Assembly: GCF_008123965.1 (NCBI RefSeq)
Contig: NZ_VSTH01000018.1
Coordinates: forward strand, 104,471 to 168,470
DNA: 64,000 nt
Direction: 5' to 3'
Source: Bradyrhizobium hipponense
Lineage (GTDB): Bacteria > Pseudomonadota > Alphaproteobacteria > Rhizobiales > Xanthobacteraceae
Shown: positions 44,861 through 56,099 of the stretch, piece by piece
How the letters are laid out: every line of letters starts with the position of its first letter
How positions within the stretch are numbered: position 1 is the first letter of the stretch
Notes under the pieces: generated by a model
The model's input: the letters and a program-made list of their open reading frames with translations, nothing else
What the model was told of the DNA's origin: nothing
Database searches by the model: none
Position numbers and translations under genes: made by a program

Positions 44861-46279
44861 ATGGACAACCGCAGCGACATCTGGCGTGGCATTGACACGA
44901 TCAAGGCACGTTTCATCGACCTTAGCGATAAGGTCTGGGGTATGCCGGAGGTCTGCTACACCGAGGCGCGGTCCGCCGCCGAGCATCTCGCCGAGTTGCG
45001 TCATCAGGGCTTCCGCATCACCGAGAACGTCGCGGGCATACCGACTGCGGTGATCGGCGAATGGGGCGAGGGCGGACCGGTCATCGCCTTCATGGGTGAA
45101 TATGATGCGTTGCCGGGCCTTAGCCAGGAGGCGGGCGTCGCCGAGCATCGTCCGGTCGAGACCGGCGGCCATGGTCATGGCTGCGGTCATAATCTGCTCG
45201 GCTCCGCCGCGTTGCTCGCCGCGACCGCGGTGAAGGACTGGCTCGCCGAGAACAAGGTGCCGGGGCGGGTGCGTTATTATGGCTGTCCGGCTGAAGAAGG
45301 CGGCGCGGCAAAAGCCTTCATGGTGCGCTCCGGTGCATTCGAAGACGCCGATATCGCCATCACCTGGCATCCACACAGCTTCTGGGAAGTCGCGGTGACG
45401 CCGTCGCTCGCCAACACCCGGGCCGACTTCATCTTCACCGGTCGTACCTCGCACGCCGCGGCCTCGCCGCATCTTGGCCGCTCCGCGCTCGATGCGGTGG
45501 AGCTGATGAATGTCGGCGTCAACTACATGCGCGAGCACATGCCGAGCGACGCGCGCGTGCATTACGCGCTGCTCGACACCGGCGGCATCGCCCCCAACGT
45601 GGTGCAGGCCCATGCGCGGGTACGCTACTCCATTCGTGCCCGTGATCTGCCAGGCATGAACGAACTGGTTGGGCGCGTGAGCAAGATCGCAGAGGGCGCG
45701 GCGCTGATGACCGAGACCAAGGTGGAGATGAAGATCATCTCCGCGGTCTCCAACATCCTGCCGAATACCCCGCTGGAGCAGGCGCTGCACCGGGTTATGG
45801 AAGAGCTTGGACCGCCGCATTTCGACGACGCGGACAAGGGCTTCGCGACCCAGATCCGGGCGACGCTGACCGATAAGGACATCGAGTCGGTCTATTATGC
45901 GATCGGCATGGAGCCGACCGATCGGCCGCTGGCCGATTTCCTGGTGCCGCTCGATGCCAAGCGCAATCCGCTTGTAGGCTCGACCGACGTCGGCGATGTC
46001 AGCTGGGTGGTGCCGACCGTGCAGGTTCACGCGCCCACGGTTGCAATCGGCACCCCGTTCCACACCTGGCAGGTGGTGGCGCAGGGCAAGAGCGCGCACG
46101 CCCACAAGGCCATGGTGCAGGCGGCCAAGGCGATGGCCGCAATCGGCATCAAGGCGCTCACGGAACCGGAGCTCATTGAGGCTGCGAAGGCCGACCTTGA
46201 GAGGCGAACGGCCAAGACACCCTACGTGTGCCCGCTGCCGGATCATGTCGCGCCGCCGCTGGACATGTCCGTCGCGTAG
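44861..46279 (+). CDS. M20 family amidohydrolase (AbgB-like)
   Basis: A 472-residue metallohydrolase. GEYDALPGLSQEAG, GHGHGCGHNLLGSAALLAA with the metal His, and YGCPAEEGGAAKAFMV with the catalytic Glu and metal ligand are typical of M20D, closest in layout to AbgB of p-aminobenzoyl-glutamate hydrolase. HPHSFWEVAVT and the GRTSHAAASPHLGRSALDAVELMNVGVNYMREHM lid domain agree. The ATG at 44861 follows GACCGAAAC; an earlier start at 44822 is weaker. It stands just upstream of a complete Dpp-type transporter, which probably imports its substrate. Confidence 0.87.
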   Translation: MDNRSDIWRGIDTIKARFIDLSDKVWGMPEVCYTEARSAAEHLAELRHQGFRITENVAGIPTAVIGEWGEGGPVIAFMGEYDALPGLSQEAGVAEHRPVETGGHGHGCGHNLLGSAALLAATAVKDWLAENKVPGRVRYYGCPAEEGGAAKAFMVRSGAFEDADIAITWHPHSFWEVAVTPSLANTRADFIFTGRTSHAAASPHLGRSALDAVELMNVGVNYMREHMPSDARVHYALLDTGGIAPNVVQAHARVRYSIRARDLPGMNELVGRVSKIAEGAALMTETKVEMKIISAVSNILPNTPLEQALHRVMEELGPPHFDDADKGFATQIRATLTDKDIESVYYAIGMEPTDRPLADFLVPLDAKRNPLVGSTDVGDVSWVVPTVQVHAPTVAIGTPFHTWQVVAQGKSAHAHKAMVQAAKAMAAIGIKALTEPELIEAAKADLERRTAKTPYVCPLPDHVAPPLDMSVA

Positions 46280-46540
46280 AATTTCGTCTCGATACTTCGT
46301 CTGATCCGGCGAACAAATTTTCCGCAGCGCAATGTGGATTCCGGCGTGTTTTGCCGCCGGATTGCCGACCGCTTGGGCTGCGGAACGCACTTTTGCCCAA
46401 CGGACAGCCAGAAGACCGTTTGCATACACACAGTCGCAGTTGACGCGCACCCCATTCGGTGTGCCATCTACCGCCAGCCAAACCCGGCGGCCGCCTCGCG
46501 CGGACGCCTGCATCCATACGGAACCAGACGGGGGACAACC

Positions 46541-48334
46541 ATGCTGGATAAAAAACTGCGTTCGATGATCGGCGATGTGAAGGACGGGCGGATGGATCGT
46601 CGCGCCTTCATCCAGCGCATGGCCGCTGTCGGTCTGACTGCCCCGCTCGCCTACCAGATCCTCGCTCTCGGCGGCGTCGCCATGGCGGAGGGCCCCTCGA
46701 CCTACAAGCCGACCAAGCGCGGCGGCGGCGGTGCGCTGAAACTGCTGTGGTGGCAGGGACCCACCCTGCTCAACCCGCATTTCGCCACTGGCACCAAGGA
46801 CCAGGACGGATCGCGCCTGTTCTATGAGCCGCTCGCTTGCTGGGACCCCGACGGCAACATGAAGCTGGTTCTGGCGGCTGAAATTCCCTCGATCCAGAAC
46901 GGCGGGCTCGCTGCGGATGGCAAGTCGGTGACCTGGAAGCTCAAGCCGGGCGTCAAGTGGCACGACGGCAAGCCCTTCACCGCCGACGACGTCGTGTTCA
47001 ACTGGGAATACGCCAAGGATCCGGCGACGGCAGCGGTGAGCATCGCCGTCTATCGCGATATCACGGTGGAGAAGGTCGACGATCTCACCGTGCGCATCCT
47101 GTTTCCGAAGCCGACCCCGTTCTGGGCCGATGCGTTCGTGGGAGCCGCCGCCGGACAGATCATCCCCAAGCATCTGTTCAACGACTACAAGGGCGCCAAA
47201 TCCCGCGAAGCGCCCAACAACCTCTTGCCGATCGGCACCGGTCCGTACAAGTTCCTTGAGTTCAAGCCGGGCGATCTCGTCCGTGGTGAACTCAATCCCG
47301 ACTATCACATGCCGAACCGGCCGTATTTCGACACGCTCGAAATGAAGGGCGGCGGCGATGCCGTCTCGGCCGCGCGCGCGGTGATCCAGACCGGCGAGTA
47401 CGATTTCGGCTACAACATCCAGGTGGAAGACGACGTGCTGCTGCGCCTGGAGAAGGGCGGCAAAGGCAAGGCCGTCTACGCCGTGGGCGGTGACACCGAG
47501 TTCATCGTGCTGAACTCGACCGATCCCAACACTGAGGTGGACGGCGAGCGCTCCTCGATGAAGACCAAGCACCCGCTGTTCTCCGACCCCGCGGTGCGCA
47601 AGGCGCTGTCGATGCTGGTCGATCGCGAGTCGGTGAAGAAGGCGATCTATGGCCGCGCCGGCCGCACCACCGCCAATTTCCTCAACGGTCCCGAAAAGTT
47701 CGTATCCAAGAACAACACCTGGGAATTCAGCATCGAGAAGGCTTCGAAGATCCTCGATGACGCCGGCTGGAAGCCGGGGGCGGATGGCATCCGCGAGAAG
47801 GACGGCAAGAAGCTGAAGCTGCTGTACCAGACCTCGATCAATGGCCCGCGCCAGAAGACGCAGGCCATCGTCAAACAGGCCTGCCAGAAGGCGGGCATCG
47901 ACGTCGAGCTGAAATCGGTCGTCGCCTCTGTGTTCTTCTCCTCCGACGTCGGCAATCCTGATACCTACCCCAAGTTCTACGCCGACATGGAGATGTTCCA
48001 GATCCCAATGAGTCAGCCCGACCCGGCTCAGCACATGCGGCGCTATATCTCCAGCAACGTCGCGACCAAGGAGAATAAGTGGCAGGGCCCGAACTTCACG
48101 CGCTGGGCCAACAAGGATTACGACGCGATCATCGAAGCCGCGGAAGGCGAGATGGATCCCGTCAAGCGGGCGGCACTCTATATCAAGGCCAATGACCTCT
48201 TGATTCAGGAGGTCGTCTTCATCCCGGTGCAGCACCGTCTCAAGGTGGAAGCCGTTGCCAACAACTTGCAGTGCGTGATCAGCGGTTGGGCCAACGAGAC
48301 CGATAACCTGTTCGACTGGTACCGGGAGGCATGA
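46541..48334 (+). CDS. Peptide ABC transporter substrate-binding protein (DppA/OppA-like)
   Basis: A 597-residue SBP of family 5. It starts at the ATG at 46541 with a twin-arginine-like signal (MDRRAFIQRMAAVGL); the open frame to 46334 is upstream noise. WKLKPGVKWHDGKPFTADDVVFNWEYAKDP is the family 5 signature, and LPIGTGPYKFLEFKPGD, DPAVRKALSMLVDRESVKKAIYG and KASKILDDAGWKPGADGI follow in order. It binds peptides or related amides in the periplasm and delivers them to the permeases encoded next (30 nt away). Longer than usual (about 530), chiefly due to the N-terminus. Confidence 0.9.
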   Translation: MLDKKLRSMIGDVKDGRMDRRAFIQRMAAVGLTAPLAYQILALGGVAMAEGPSTYKPTKRGGGGALKLLWWQGPTLLNPHFATGTKDQDGSRLFYEPLACWDPDGNMKLVLAAEIPSIQNGGLAADGKSVTWKLKPGVKWHDGKPFTADDVVFNWEYAKDPATAAVSIAVYRDITVEKVDDLTVRILFPKPTPFWADAFVGAAAGQIIPKHLFNDYKGAKSREAPNNLLPIGTGPYKFLEFKPGDLVRGELNPDYHMPNRPYFDTLEMKGGGDAVSAARAVIQTGEYDFGYNIQVEDDVLLRLEKGGKGKAVYAVGGDTEFIVLNSTDPNTEVDGERSSMKTKHPLFSDPAVRKALSMLVDRESVKKAIYGRAGRTTANFLNGPEKFVSKNNTWEFSIEKASKILDDAGWKPGADGIREKDGKKLKLLYQTSINGPRQKTQAIVKQACQKAGIDVELKSVVASVFFSSDVGNPDTYPKFYADMEMFQIPMSQPDPAQHMRRYISSNVATKENKWQGPNFTRWANKDYDAIIEAAEGEMDPVKRAALYIKANDLLIQEVVFIPVQHRLKVEAVANNLQCVISGWANETDNLFDWYREA

Positions 48335-48363
48335 TCGCGCGGGCGTAAACGGGACATTTCCCT

Positions 48364-49323
48364 ATGAGTCAGTACGTCCTGCGTCGCTTCCTGATCGCGA
48401 TTCCGAGCTTGCTCGGAATCTCGGTCGTGCTGTTCGTCGTGCTCGCGCTCGCTCCGGGCGATCCGTTCTCCGAGCTGGCGACAAACCCGAACGTGCCGCC
48501 CGAAGTGCAGGCCGCGCTTCGGGCCAAGTTCGGCCTCGACGACCCGATCTATCTTCGCTACCTGCACTGGCTCAACGCCATGTTGCACGGCGACTGGGGC
48601 TTCTCCTTCGTCAGCCGGATGGATGTCGACCAGCTCATCCTCCAGCGCCTGCCGGCCACGCTCTACGTGATCGGCTCGGCCCAGATCCTGGCGCTGTTGA
48701 TCGCGATCCCGGTCGGCGTCTATGCCGCGACGAAACCTTATTCGCTGTTCGATCAGGTCGCCAATACGCTCGCCTTCGTCGGCTTTTCGCTGCCGACCTT
48801 CTTCACCGGCATCCTGTTCATCCTGGTCTTCTCGATCACGCTTGACTGGCTGCCCTTCGTCTACACGACCAATATCAAGGGCACCGGCATCCTCTGGGTG
48901 CTCGAGATGATCCGGCAGGCGATCATGCCGGTGGCGGTGCTCGGCCTGTTCCAGGCGGCGTCGATGACGCGCTTCGTGCGCTCGGCAATGCTCGACGTGA
49001 TCCGGCTCGACTACGTCACCACGGCGCGCGCCAAGGGTCTTGGCCAAGCCAAGGTGATCGTCAAGCACGTCATGCGCAATGCGATGATCCCGGTGGTCAC
49101 GCTCATTGCGTTGCAGATGCCGGCGGTGTTCGGCGGCGCGATCGTCACCGAGCAGATTTTTCGCATTCCCGGCATCGGTTCGCTGCTGATCTCCTCCATT
49201 CTCTCCAATGACACCCCGGTGGTGATGGCCGTGACCTTTGTGTTCGCCTGCCTGGTGGTGCTCTTCAATCTCATCGCGGATGTGCTGTATGGCTGGCTTG
49301 ACCCTCGCATCTCCCTCCGCTGA
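48364..49323 (+). CDS. Peptide ABC transporter permease (DppB-like)
   Basis: A 319-residue membrane protein with six helices, starting RRFLIAIPSLLGISVVLFVVLALAPGDPF, the DppB/OppB N-terminal signature. The EAA loop region reads TARAKGLGQAKVIVKHVMRNAMIPVVTL, the docking site for the ATPases. First of two permease subunits of the operon. Its 3' end overlaps the next gene by about 35 nt. Confidence 0.92.
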   Translation: MSQYVLRRFLIAIPSLLGISVVLFVVLALAPGDPFSELATNPNVPPEVQAALRAKFGLDDPIYLRYLHWLNAMLHGDWGFSFVSRMDVDQLILQRLPATLYVIGSAQILALLIAIPVGVYAATKPYSLFDQVANTLAFVGFSLPTFFTGILFILVFSITLDWLPFVYTTNIKGTGILWVLEMIRQAIMPVAVLGLFQAASMTRFVRSAMLDVIRLDYVTTARAKGLGQAKVIVKHVMRNAMIPVVTLIALQMPAVFGGAIVTEQIFRIPGIGSLLISSILSNDTPVVMAVTFVFACLVVLFNLIADVLYGWLDPRISLR

Positions 49324-50205
49324 GCGGCGGGTCTACTCGCCCTGGCGCGAGACGTGGCGGCGTTACAGCCGCCACAAGCTCGCCGTGGTCAGCGCATTCT
49401 TGCTGCTCATTCTCATTCTCGCCGTCGTGGTCGGTCCCTTCATCTGGCGCGTCAAGATCGACGACATCGATATCGTGGCGGGAATGCAGGGGCCCTCGCT
49501 CGCCCATCCCTTCGGCACCGACGATCTCGGCCAGGATATTCTGGCGCGCATGATCTATGGCGGGCGCATCTCGCTCGCGGTCGGGCTCGCGGCCATGCTG
49601 GTCTCTGTCTTCATCGGCACTCTCGTTGGTGCGCTCGCCGGCATGTCGCGCGGCGCGCTCGGCCACGGCCTGATGTGGCTTACCGACCTCTTCCTGTCGC
49701 TGCCGCAATTGCCGCTCCTGCTGCTGCTCATCTATCTCTTCCGCGACGGACTGAAGGTCGCATTCGGCCCCGAGGGCGGTATTTTCATCCTGATCGTGCT
49801 TGTCATCGGCGGCCTGCGCTGGATGCCGGTTGCGCGGCTGGTGCGCGCGCAGTTCCTGTCGATCCGCGAGAAGGAGTTCGTCGAGGCCGCCCGCGCCCTT
49901 GGCGCAAGTCCGGTGCGCCAGGTGGTACGGCACATCCTGCCCAATGCGCTCGGTCCGGTGATCATCGCCGGCACCATCGACGTTGCCGCCGCCATCATCG
50001 CCGAGTCCACGCTGTCCTTCCTCGGTCTCGGCTTCCCCCCGGATACGCCGACCTGGGGACGGCTGCTGTATGACGCCAAGGACTTTCTCGACATCGGCCC
50101 GCACTGGGCGCTGTTTCCGGGCGGCGCGATCTTCATCGCGGTGGTCGCCATCAATTTCATCGGCGACGGTCTGCGTGACGCGCTCGATGCGCGACGGGTG
50201 ATTTG

Positions 50206-50206
<1 letters not shown>
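49289..50206 (+). CDS. Peptide ABC transporter permease (DppC-like)
   Basis: A 305-residue second permease. [44 protein letters not shown] is the DppC/OppC signature; [28 protein letters not shown] is the EAA loop and [20 protein letters not shown] the conserved C-terminal segment. The start at 49289 lies within the end of the DppB gene; the stop overlaps the ATPase start as TGATG. Confidence 0.92.
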
Positions 50207-52166
<1,960 letters not shown>

Positions 52167-52202
52167 GATGCGCGTCGGGCCGTTGTGTTTCCTATCGACG
52201 AT

Positions 52203-53165
52203 TTACGCCCGCTGCTTGCCGCGGATGCGCTGAGCGCGCTTGATCGGATTGCCCGGACCTTCCGAGACGGTACGCAATGCGCCGCTCGGCGTATCCGTTC
52301 GTACCGCATCGACCAGCCAATCACGGAAGGCGCACATGCCAGCCGTCAGCTCCTTCGATTTCAGCCAGGTCAGCCAGTAAGATCCGGCCGCGACCTCTGC
52401 GGAAAAGGGCCGGGCGAGCCGACCCGTCTCCACCTCGCGCCGAAACATTGCGATCGGAACAAGGGCAATGCCGACGCCGCGCGCCGCGGTTTCGGCCATC
52501 GCGAGGGAGCTGTCGAAGATCGGTCCCTGGATCATCGGGCAGGGCGCGCCCGCCACCGCGAACCAGAGCGGCCACTCCTCGGCGCGATAGGATCGCAACA
52601 GATTCTGCCCCACGAGATCGGCCGGGTTTCGCAAGCGCGCCGCGATGTCAGGATGACAAACGGCCGAGAGCGGCGCGGCCATCAGATGGATCGCCTCTGT
52701 GCCGTGCCAGGAACCGTCGCCAAAGCGAAGCGCAAGATCGAGCCCGTCGCCTGCGATATCCACGCGATTATTGTTGGTGAGCAGGCGTAGGTCGACATAG
52801 GGATGCGAATGTCGAAAGCGATCCAGGCGCTGTAGCAGCCACCCCGTTGCGAAGGTGCCGACGCAGCCAACTGTTACGACCTCGCGCGTTTCCTTCGCTT
52901 CGATCCGCTCGATCGCGCCGCTGATGCGACTGAACGCATCCGCCAGGACCGGGAAAAGCGCCAGTCCTTCGTCCGTCAGTGTAAGCCCCCGTGGAAGGCG
53001 CCTGAAGAGACTTGAGCCCAACATCTCCTCAAGCTGCTTGACCTGGTGGCTGATCGCGGTCTGCGTCACCCGCAACTCGAGACCTGCCTTTGTAAAGCTC
53101 AAATGCCTCGCCGAAGCCTCAAAGGCACGCAGGGCGTTCAATGGAAGATGTTTGCGCACGGACAT
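52203..53165 (-). CDS. LysR family regulator, AmpR-like, divergent from the beta-lactamase
   Basis: A 320-residue LysR protein from the ATG at 53165. The HTH is LPLNALRAFEASARHLSFTKAGLELRVTQTAISHQVKQLEEMLGSSLFRR, the pattern shared by AmpR and GcvA. The substrate domain follows (VGCVGTFATGWLLQRLDRFRHSHPYVDLRLLTNNN). AmpR proteins respond to muropeptides and activate class A or C beta-lactamase genes; here the bla gene is divergent with a 94-nt shared intergenic region. The frame extends upstream to 53684 but that is antisense to bla. Confidence 0.87.
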   Translation of the reverse strand: MSVRKHLPLNALRAFEASARHLSFTKAGLELRVTQTAISHQVKQLEEMLGSSLFRRLPRGLTLTDEGLALFPVLADAFSRISGAIERIEAKETREVVTVGCVGTFATGWLLQRLDRFRHSHPYVDLRLLTNNNRVDIAGDGLDLALRFGDGSWHGTEAIHLMAAPLSAVCHPDIAARLRNPADLVGQNLLRSYRAEEWPLWFAVAGAPCPMIQGPIFDSSLAMAETAARGVGIALVPIAMFRREVETGRLARPFSAEVAAGSYWLTWLKSKELTAGMCAFRDWLVDAVRTDTPSGALRTVSEGPGNPIKRAQRIRGKQRA

Positions 53166-53259
53166 GATGACCAAGTTAAATTCATGGCTCGACATATAAA
53201 TGATCGTTTGTGCGCCGTCACGACGTTGGCCATGTTCGCGCCGCCACGGGAGAATGAAC

Positions 53260-54162
53260 ATGCTGATGAGGCGGCAATTTGGACTTGGGTTTTTGGGCAT
53301 TGCGGCTGCTCTGGTGTTGCCGCAGTCGAACGAGTCATGTGCCGCGGGGGAGCGGAAATCGCCCTTGGAGGAGGAACTCGCCCGCATCGAGCGCGACAGC
53401 CTCGGGCGACTGGGAGTCGCGGTTCTCGACACCGAAACCGGGCTTGAGACTGGCTTGCGCGCCGGCGAACGCTTCCCCATGTGCAGCACCTTCAAATGCC
53501 TGGCTTCGGCGGCCGTTCTGAAACGCGTCGATCGTGCGGAATTGGGGCTCGAACAACTCATTCGCTTCGAGGCAAAGGACGTCGTGCAGTATTCGCCTGC
53601 GACCAAGGACCGTGTCGCCGCCGGAATGACTCTTGCCGAAATCTGCGAGGCCGCGCTCACGCAGAGCGATAATACGGCCGGCAATCTGCTGCTGCGTCAA
53701 ATCGGCGGCCCCGACGGCCTCACCAGCTTTCTGCGCTCGCTTGGCGACAACGTAAGCCGACTCGATCGATGGGAAGTGGAGCTGAACGAGGCGCTTCCGG
53801 ATGATCCGCGCGACACCACCAGCCCGGCCGCAATGTTGCAGAATCTGCATCGCCTGATGGTCGGCGATGCGTTATCGGCGGCCTCGCGTCAGAGGCTGAC
53901 GGATTGGATGGTCGCCAATAAGACCGGCGATACCCGTCTTCGTGCTGGCGTGCCCCGTGGCTGGCGCGTCGCCGACAAGACCGGCGCCGGCGATCGTGGC
54001 ACGACCAACGACGTCGGTGTCTTCTGGCCGCCCGGTCGCAAGCCGGTCCTCGTTGCGGCCTATCTGACCGGCTCCCAAGGATCGCCGGAGAAGCGCAACG
54101 CTACGATTGCGGAGGTGGGCCGCCTTGTCGCGGAAACTGTTGTGGGACAGGCCGTCAAATGA
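53260..54162 (+). CDS. bla: Class A beta-lactamase
   Basis: A 300-residue serine beta-lactamase with an N-terminal signal peptide. The ATG at 53260 has GGGAG 7 nt upstream. Active-site motifs are all present: CSTFK (Ser70-Thr-Phe-Lys73), SDN (130-132), EVELNEALPDD (Glu166 and Asn170) and KTG (234-236). TSPAAMLQNLHRLMVGD and PRGWRVADKTGAGDRGTTNDVGVFWPPG are typical of Bradyrhizobium-type class A enzymes. It hydrolyses penicillins, possibly some cephalosporins. Control probably by the divergent LysR regulator. Confidence 0.92.
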   Translation: MLMRRQFGLGFLGIAAALVLPQSNESCAAGERKSPLEEELARIERDSLGRLGVAVLDTETGLETGLRAGERFPMCSTFKCLASAAVLKRVDRAELGLEQLIRFEAKDVVQYSPATKDRVAAGMTLAEICEAALTQSDNTAGNLLLRQIGGPDGLTSFLRSLGDNVSRLDRWEVELNEALPDDPRDTTSPAAMLQNLHRLMVGDALSAASRQRLTDWMVANKTGDTRLRAGVPRGWRVADKTGAGDRGTTNDVGVFWPPGRKPVLVAAYLTGSQGSPEKRNATIAEVGRLVAETVVGQAVK

Positions 54163-54210
54163 GCGCAGAGAAGCCGTGCCCTTGCGGCTCGCGCGCGGCT
54201 TCCGTTTTGG

Positions 54211-54492
54211 TCAGGCGCTTTTTGCGATCGTGTCAGGACCCGTTCCATCAATTTCGAGCCGGTGGACCAGCCCCACCAGGATCGTATCGACAAGCTCGAA
54301 GGTGTCGTCGGCATGCTGGACTAGCGAATGCGCGAGATTGGCGACATCGACTTCGGCGTTTCTGAGTTCGGTATTGCGCGTTGCCCATTCGCGCCAGCCG
54401 CTCAAACCGAGGATGGCGAAGCAGGCGAGCATGACGAAACCCGCCGCCCAGAGCGGAAGACGCGTCTTTCCGAGGTCGCGGCCCGTACTCAT
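54211..54492 (-). pseudogene. N-terminal fragment of a sensory diguanylate cyclase
   Basis: About 93 residues: an N-terminal transmembrane helix (WAAGFVMLACFAILGLSG) and then RNTELRNAEVDVANLAHSLVQHADDTFELVDTILVGLVHRLEIDGTGPD, the start of the periplasmic PDC sensor of membrane-bound GGDEF proteins common in rhizobia. The frame then ends with KSA and a stop; the sensor, second helix and GGDEF domain are absent. It sits 48 nt from the convergent bla stop, so a rearrangement that brought in bla, or a deletion, truncated it. Confidence 0.6.
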
Positions 54493-54671
54493 CGGGGCTT
54501 GCTCCATTTCGGCGCAAACCTCTCACTTTGGCCTTAGCGGGCTGTTGCGTCTTCCGCGCTGATTGTGCGAACTCCGTATTCGGCCGGAGGCGCTCGTCGA
54601 TATGTCGACGGATTATCGTTGAAGGATATTGACCACGGCGACCTCGCGCCGGATTCGTCTGGCGCCGCTGC

Positions 54672-54893
54672 TCATTTGTCCAGCGTAAATCCGACGCGCA
54701 GCGTCACCTGGTAGTGGCGCACGGCGTTGTTCTCGATGTGGCCGCGTGTCTGCACGACCTCGAACCATTTCATCTCGCGAACGGTCTTTGCGGCGCGGCT
54801 GATCGCGTTCTTGATCGCATCCTCGATCGATGTCTCGGACGATCCGACCAGTTCCAGGATCTTGTAGACGTGATCCTTCTCGGCTGTAGGCAT
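54672..54893 (-). CDS. Dodecin (flavin-binding dodecamer)
   Basis: A 73-residue protein starting at the ATG at 54893 (GGGAGG upstream). [63 protein letters not shown] is unmistakable dodecin, with the flavin-stacking Trp in MKWFEVV. Dodecins form hollow dodecamers that store and buffer riboflavin or FMN. The larger frame up to 55334 is not translated with it. Confidence 0.9.
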   Translation of the reverse strand: MPTAEKDHVYKILELVGSSETSIEDAIKNAISRAAKTVREMKWFEVVQTRGHIENNAVRHYQVTLRVGFTLDK

Positions 54894-55284
54894 CGTGAGC
54901 CTCCCTTGGTTGGCTGGTTGCGCTGCGGTGCCCGCCGCCGCGTGACCTCCCATCTGAACGGACGCCGGCCTCTCCAGTTCCGTCGTCCGCCATGACCCGC
55001 ATGCCGGCGATCTGCGATGGCGCTCACGGTCGCGGCGTGACGCTGGCCTCTCGCGCGGGTTAGCGCGCGACGGGGAGCCGAGCTCGATCCCGGGCGCGGC
55101 TATCACGGTGGCCGGCGGCGCATTGCGCCACAGCATTCGAAGGAGCATCGCCAGCAGCACAATGAGCGCGCCGCCGGCCGCCGCGGCAGGCGCCGGCCAG
55201 CATGATGAGCCCGTACAAGAGACGCTGCGTCCGCACGACGTCGTGGCAAGGAATGTGATCGGGATGCAATCCGCGGCGCGAGCC
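54894..55284. other. 391-nt gap, possible frameshifted small membrane protein
   Basis: On the minus strand [16 protein letters not shown] (around 55200-55240) and, one frame over, [20 protein letters not shown] could together make a short anchored protein if one base were changed. Neither frame alone has a convincing start, ribosome site and stop. I report it as undecided rather than as a gene. Confidence 0.3.
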
Positions 55285-55842
55285 CTACGGATCCAGCTCG
55301 GTATCCCAGTAGAGATAATCCAGCCAGCTATCATGCAGATAGTTCGGCGGGAACAGGCGGCCGTTGCGGTGGAGCTGGTGCACGGTCGGGGCGAAGGCGT
55401 GCTGGCGCGGAAACATTTTTGCCTGCACTGGTGTGAGATTGCCTTTGCGTAAATTGCAGGGCGAGCAGGCCGCGACCACGTTCTCCCAGGTGGTCTGGCC
55501 GCCTTTGCTGCGCGGGATGATGTGATCGAATGTGAGGTCTTCGGGCGAGCCGCAATATTGGCAGTTGAAGCGGTCGCGCAGGAAGACGTTGAATCGGGTG
55601 AAGGCAGGATGGGTGGTCGGCTTGACGAAGGATTTGAGCGAGACCACGCTCGGCAGCTGCATCTCCAGCGTCGGACTTCGAACCGCCTGATCGTAATGGG
55701 CGACGATGTTGACGCGATCGAGGAACACCGCCTTGATCGCGTCCTGCCACGACCAGAGAGACAGCGGGTAGTAACTCAGCGGCCGGAAGTCCGCATTCAG
55801 CACCAACACCGGCCAACTGCCTTGCGAGACATGTGCGTTCAA
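55285..55842 (-). CDS. HNH endonuclease domain protein
   Basis: A 185-residue protein. The start is the TTG at 55842, with AGGAG 6 nt upstream, giving the usual N-terminus [27 protein letters not shown]; ATGs at 55881 or 56037 are less likely. The HNH core holds zinc Cys pairs [22 protein letters not shown] and [15 protein letters not shown]. This family is widespread as a single chromosomal copy; the substrate is unknown and it is not a homing enzyme by context. Confidence 0.85.
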   Translation of the reverse strand: MNAHVSQGSWPVLVLNADFRPLSYYPLSLWSWQDAIKAVFLDRVNIVAHYDQAVRSPTLEMQLPSVVSLKSFVKPTTHPAFTRFNVFLRDRFNCQYCGSPEDLTFDHIIPRSKGGQTTWENVVAACSPCNLRKGNLTPVQAKMFPRQHAFAPTVHQLHRNGRLFPPNYLHDSWLDYLYWDTELDP

Positions 55843-56099
55843 GTAACGCTCCTGGCCTCCACGTACGCTGCGAAGCAGCATGTATTGACATACTACATGC
55901 AGCGTGACGGGATTGTGAAGCCCGTTGAGCGACTTATTCAGGCGCAAGCAATGCGGCGGAGGGGTGGCAAAACGCTTGAAAACGCGCGATTTGGGGGATC
56001 CATGCGAGACCAGCGCGGAACTACCCTTCATTGCCACATGCCCCGTCGGGATGACGTTCCGGAGCTAGGGGCGCCTCAATGGGCAGTGTCGCTGCGCAA

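Noticed and set aside
44792..48235. Minus-strand open frame of 1147 codons
   Set aside because: It runs antisense through the M20 amidohydrolase and peptide-binding protein genes. The product is low in recognisable domains and rich in Arg, His and Gly, typical of a shadow.
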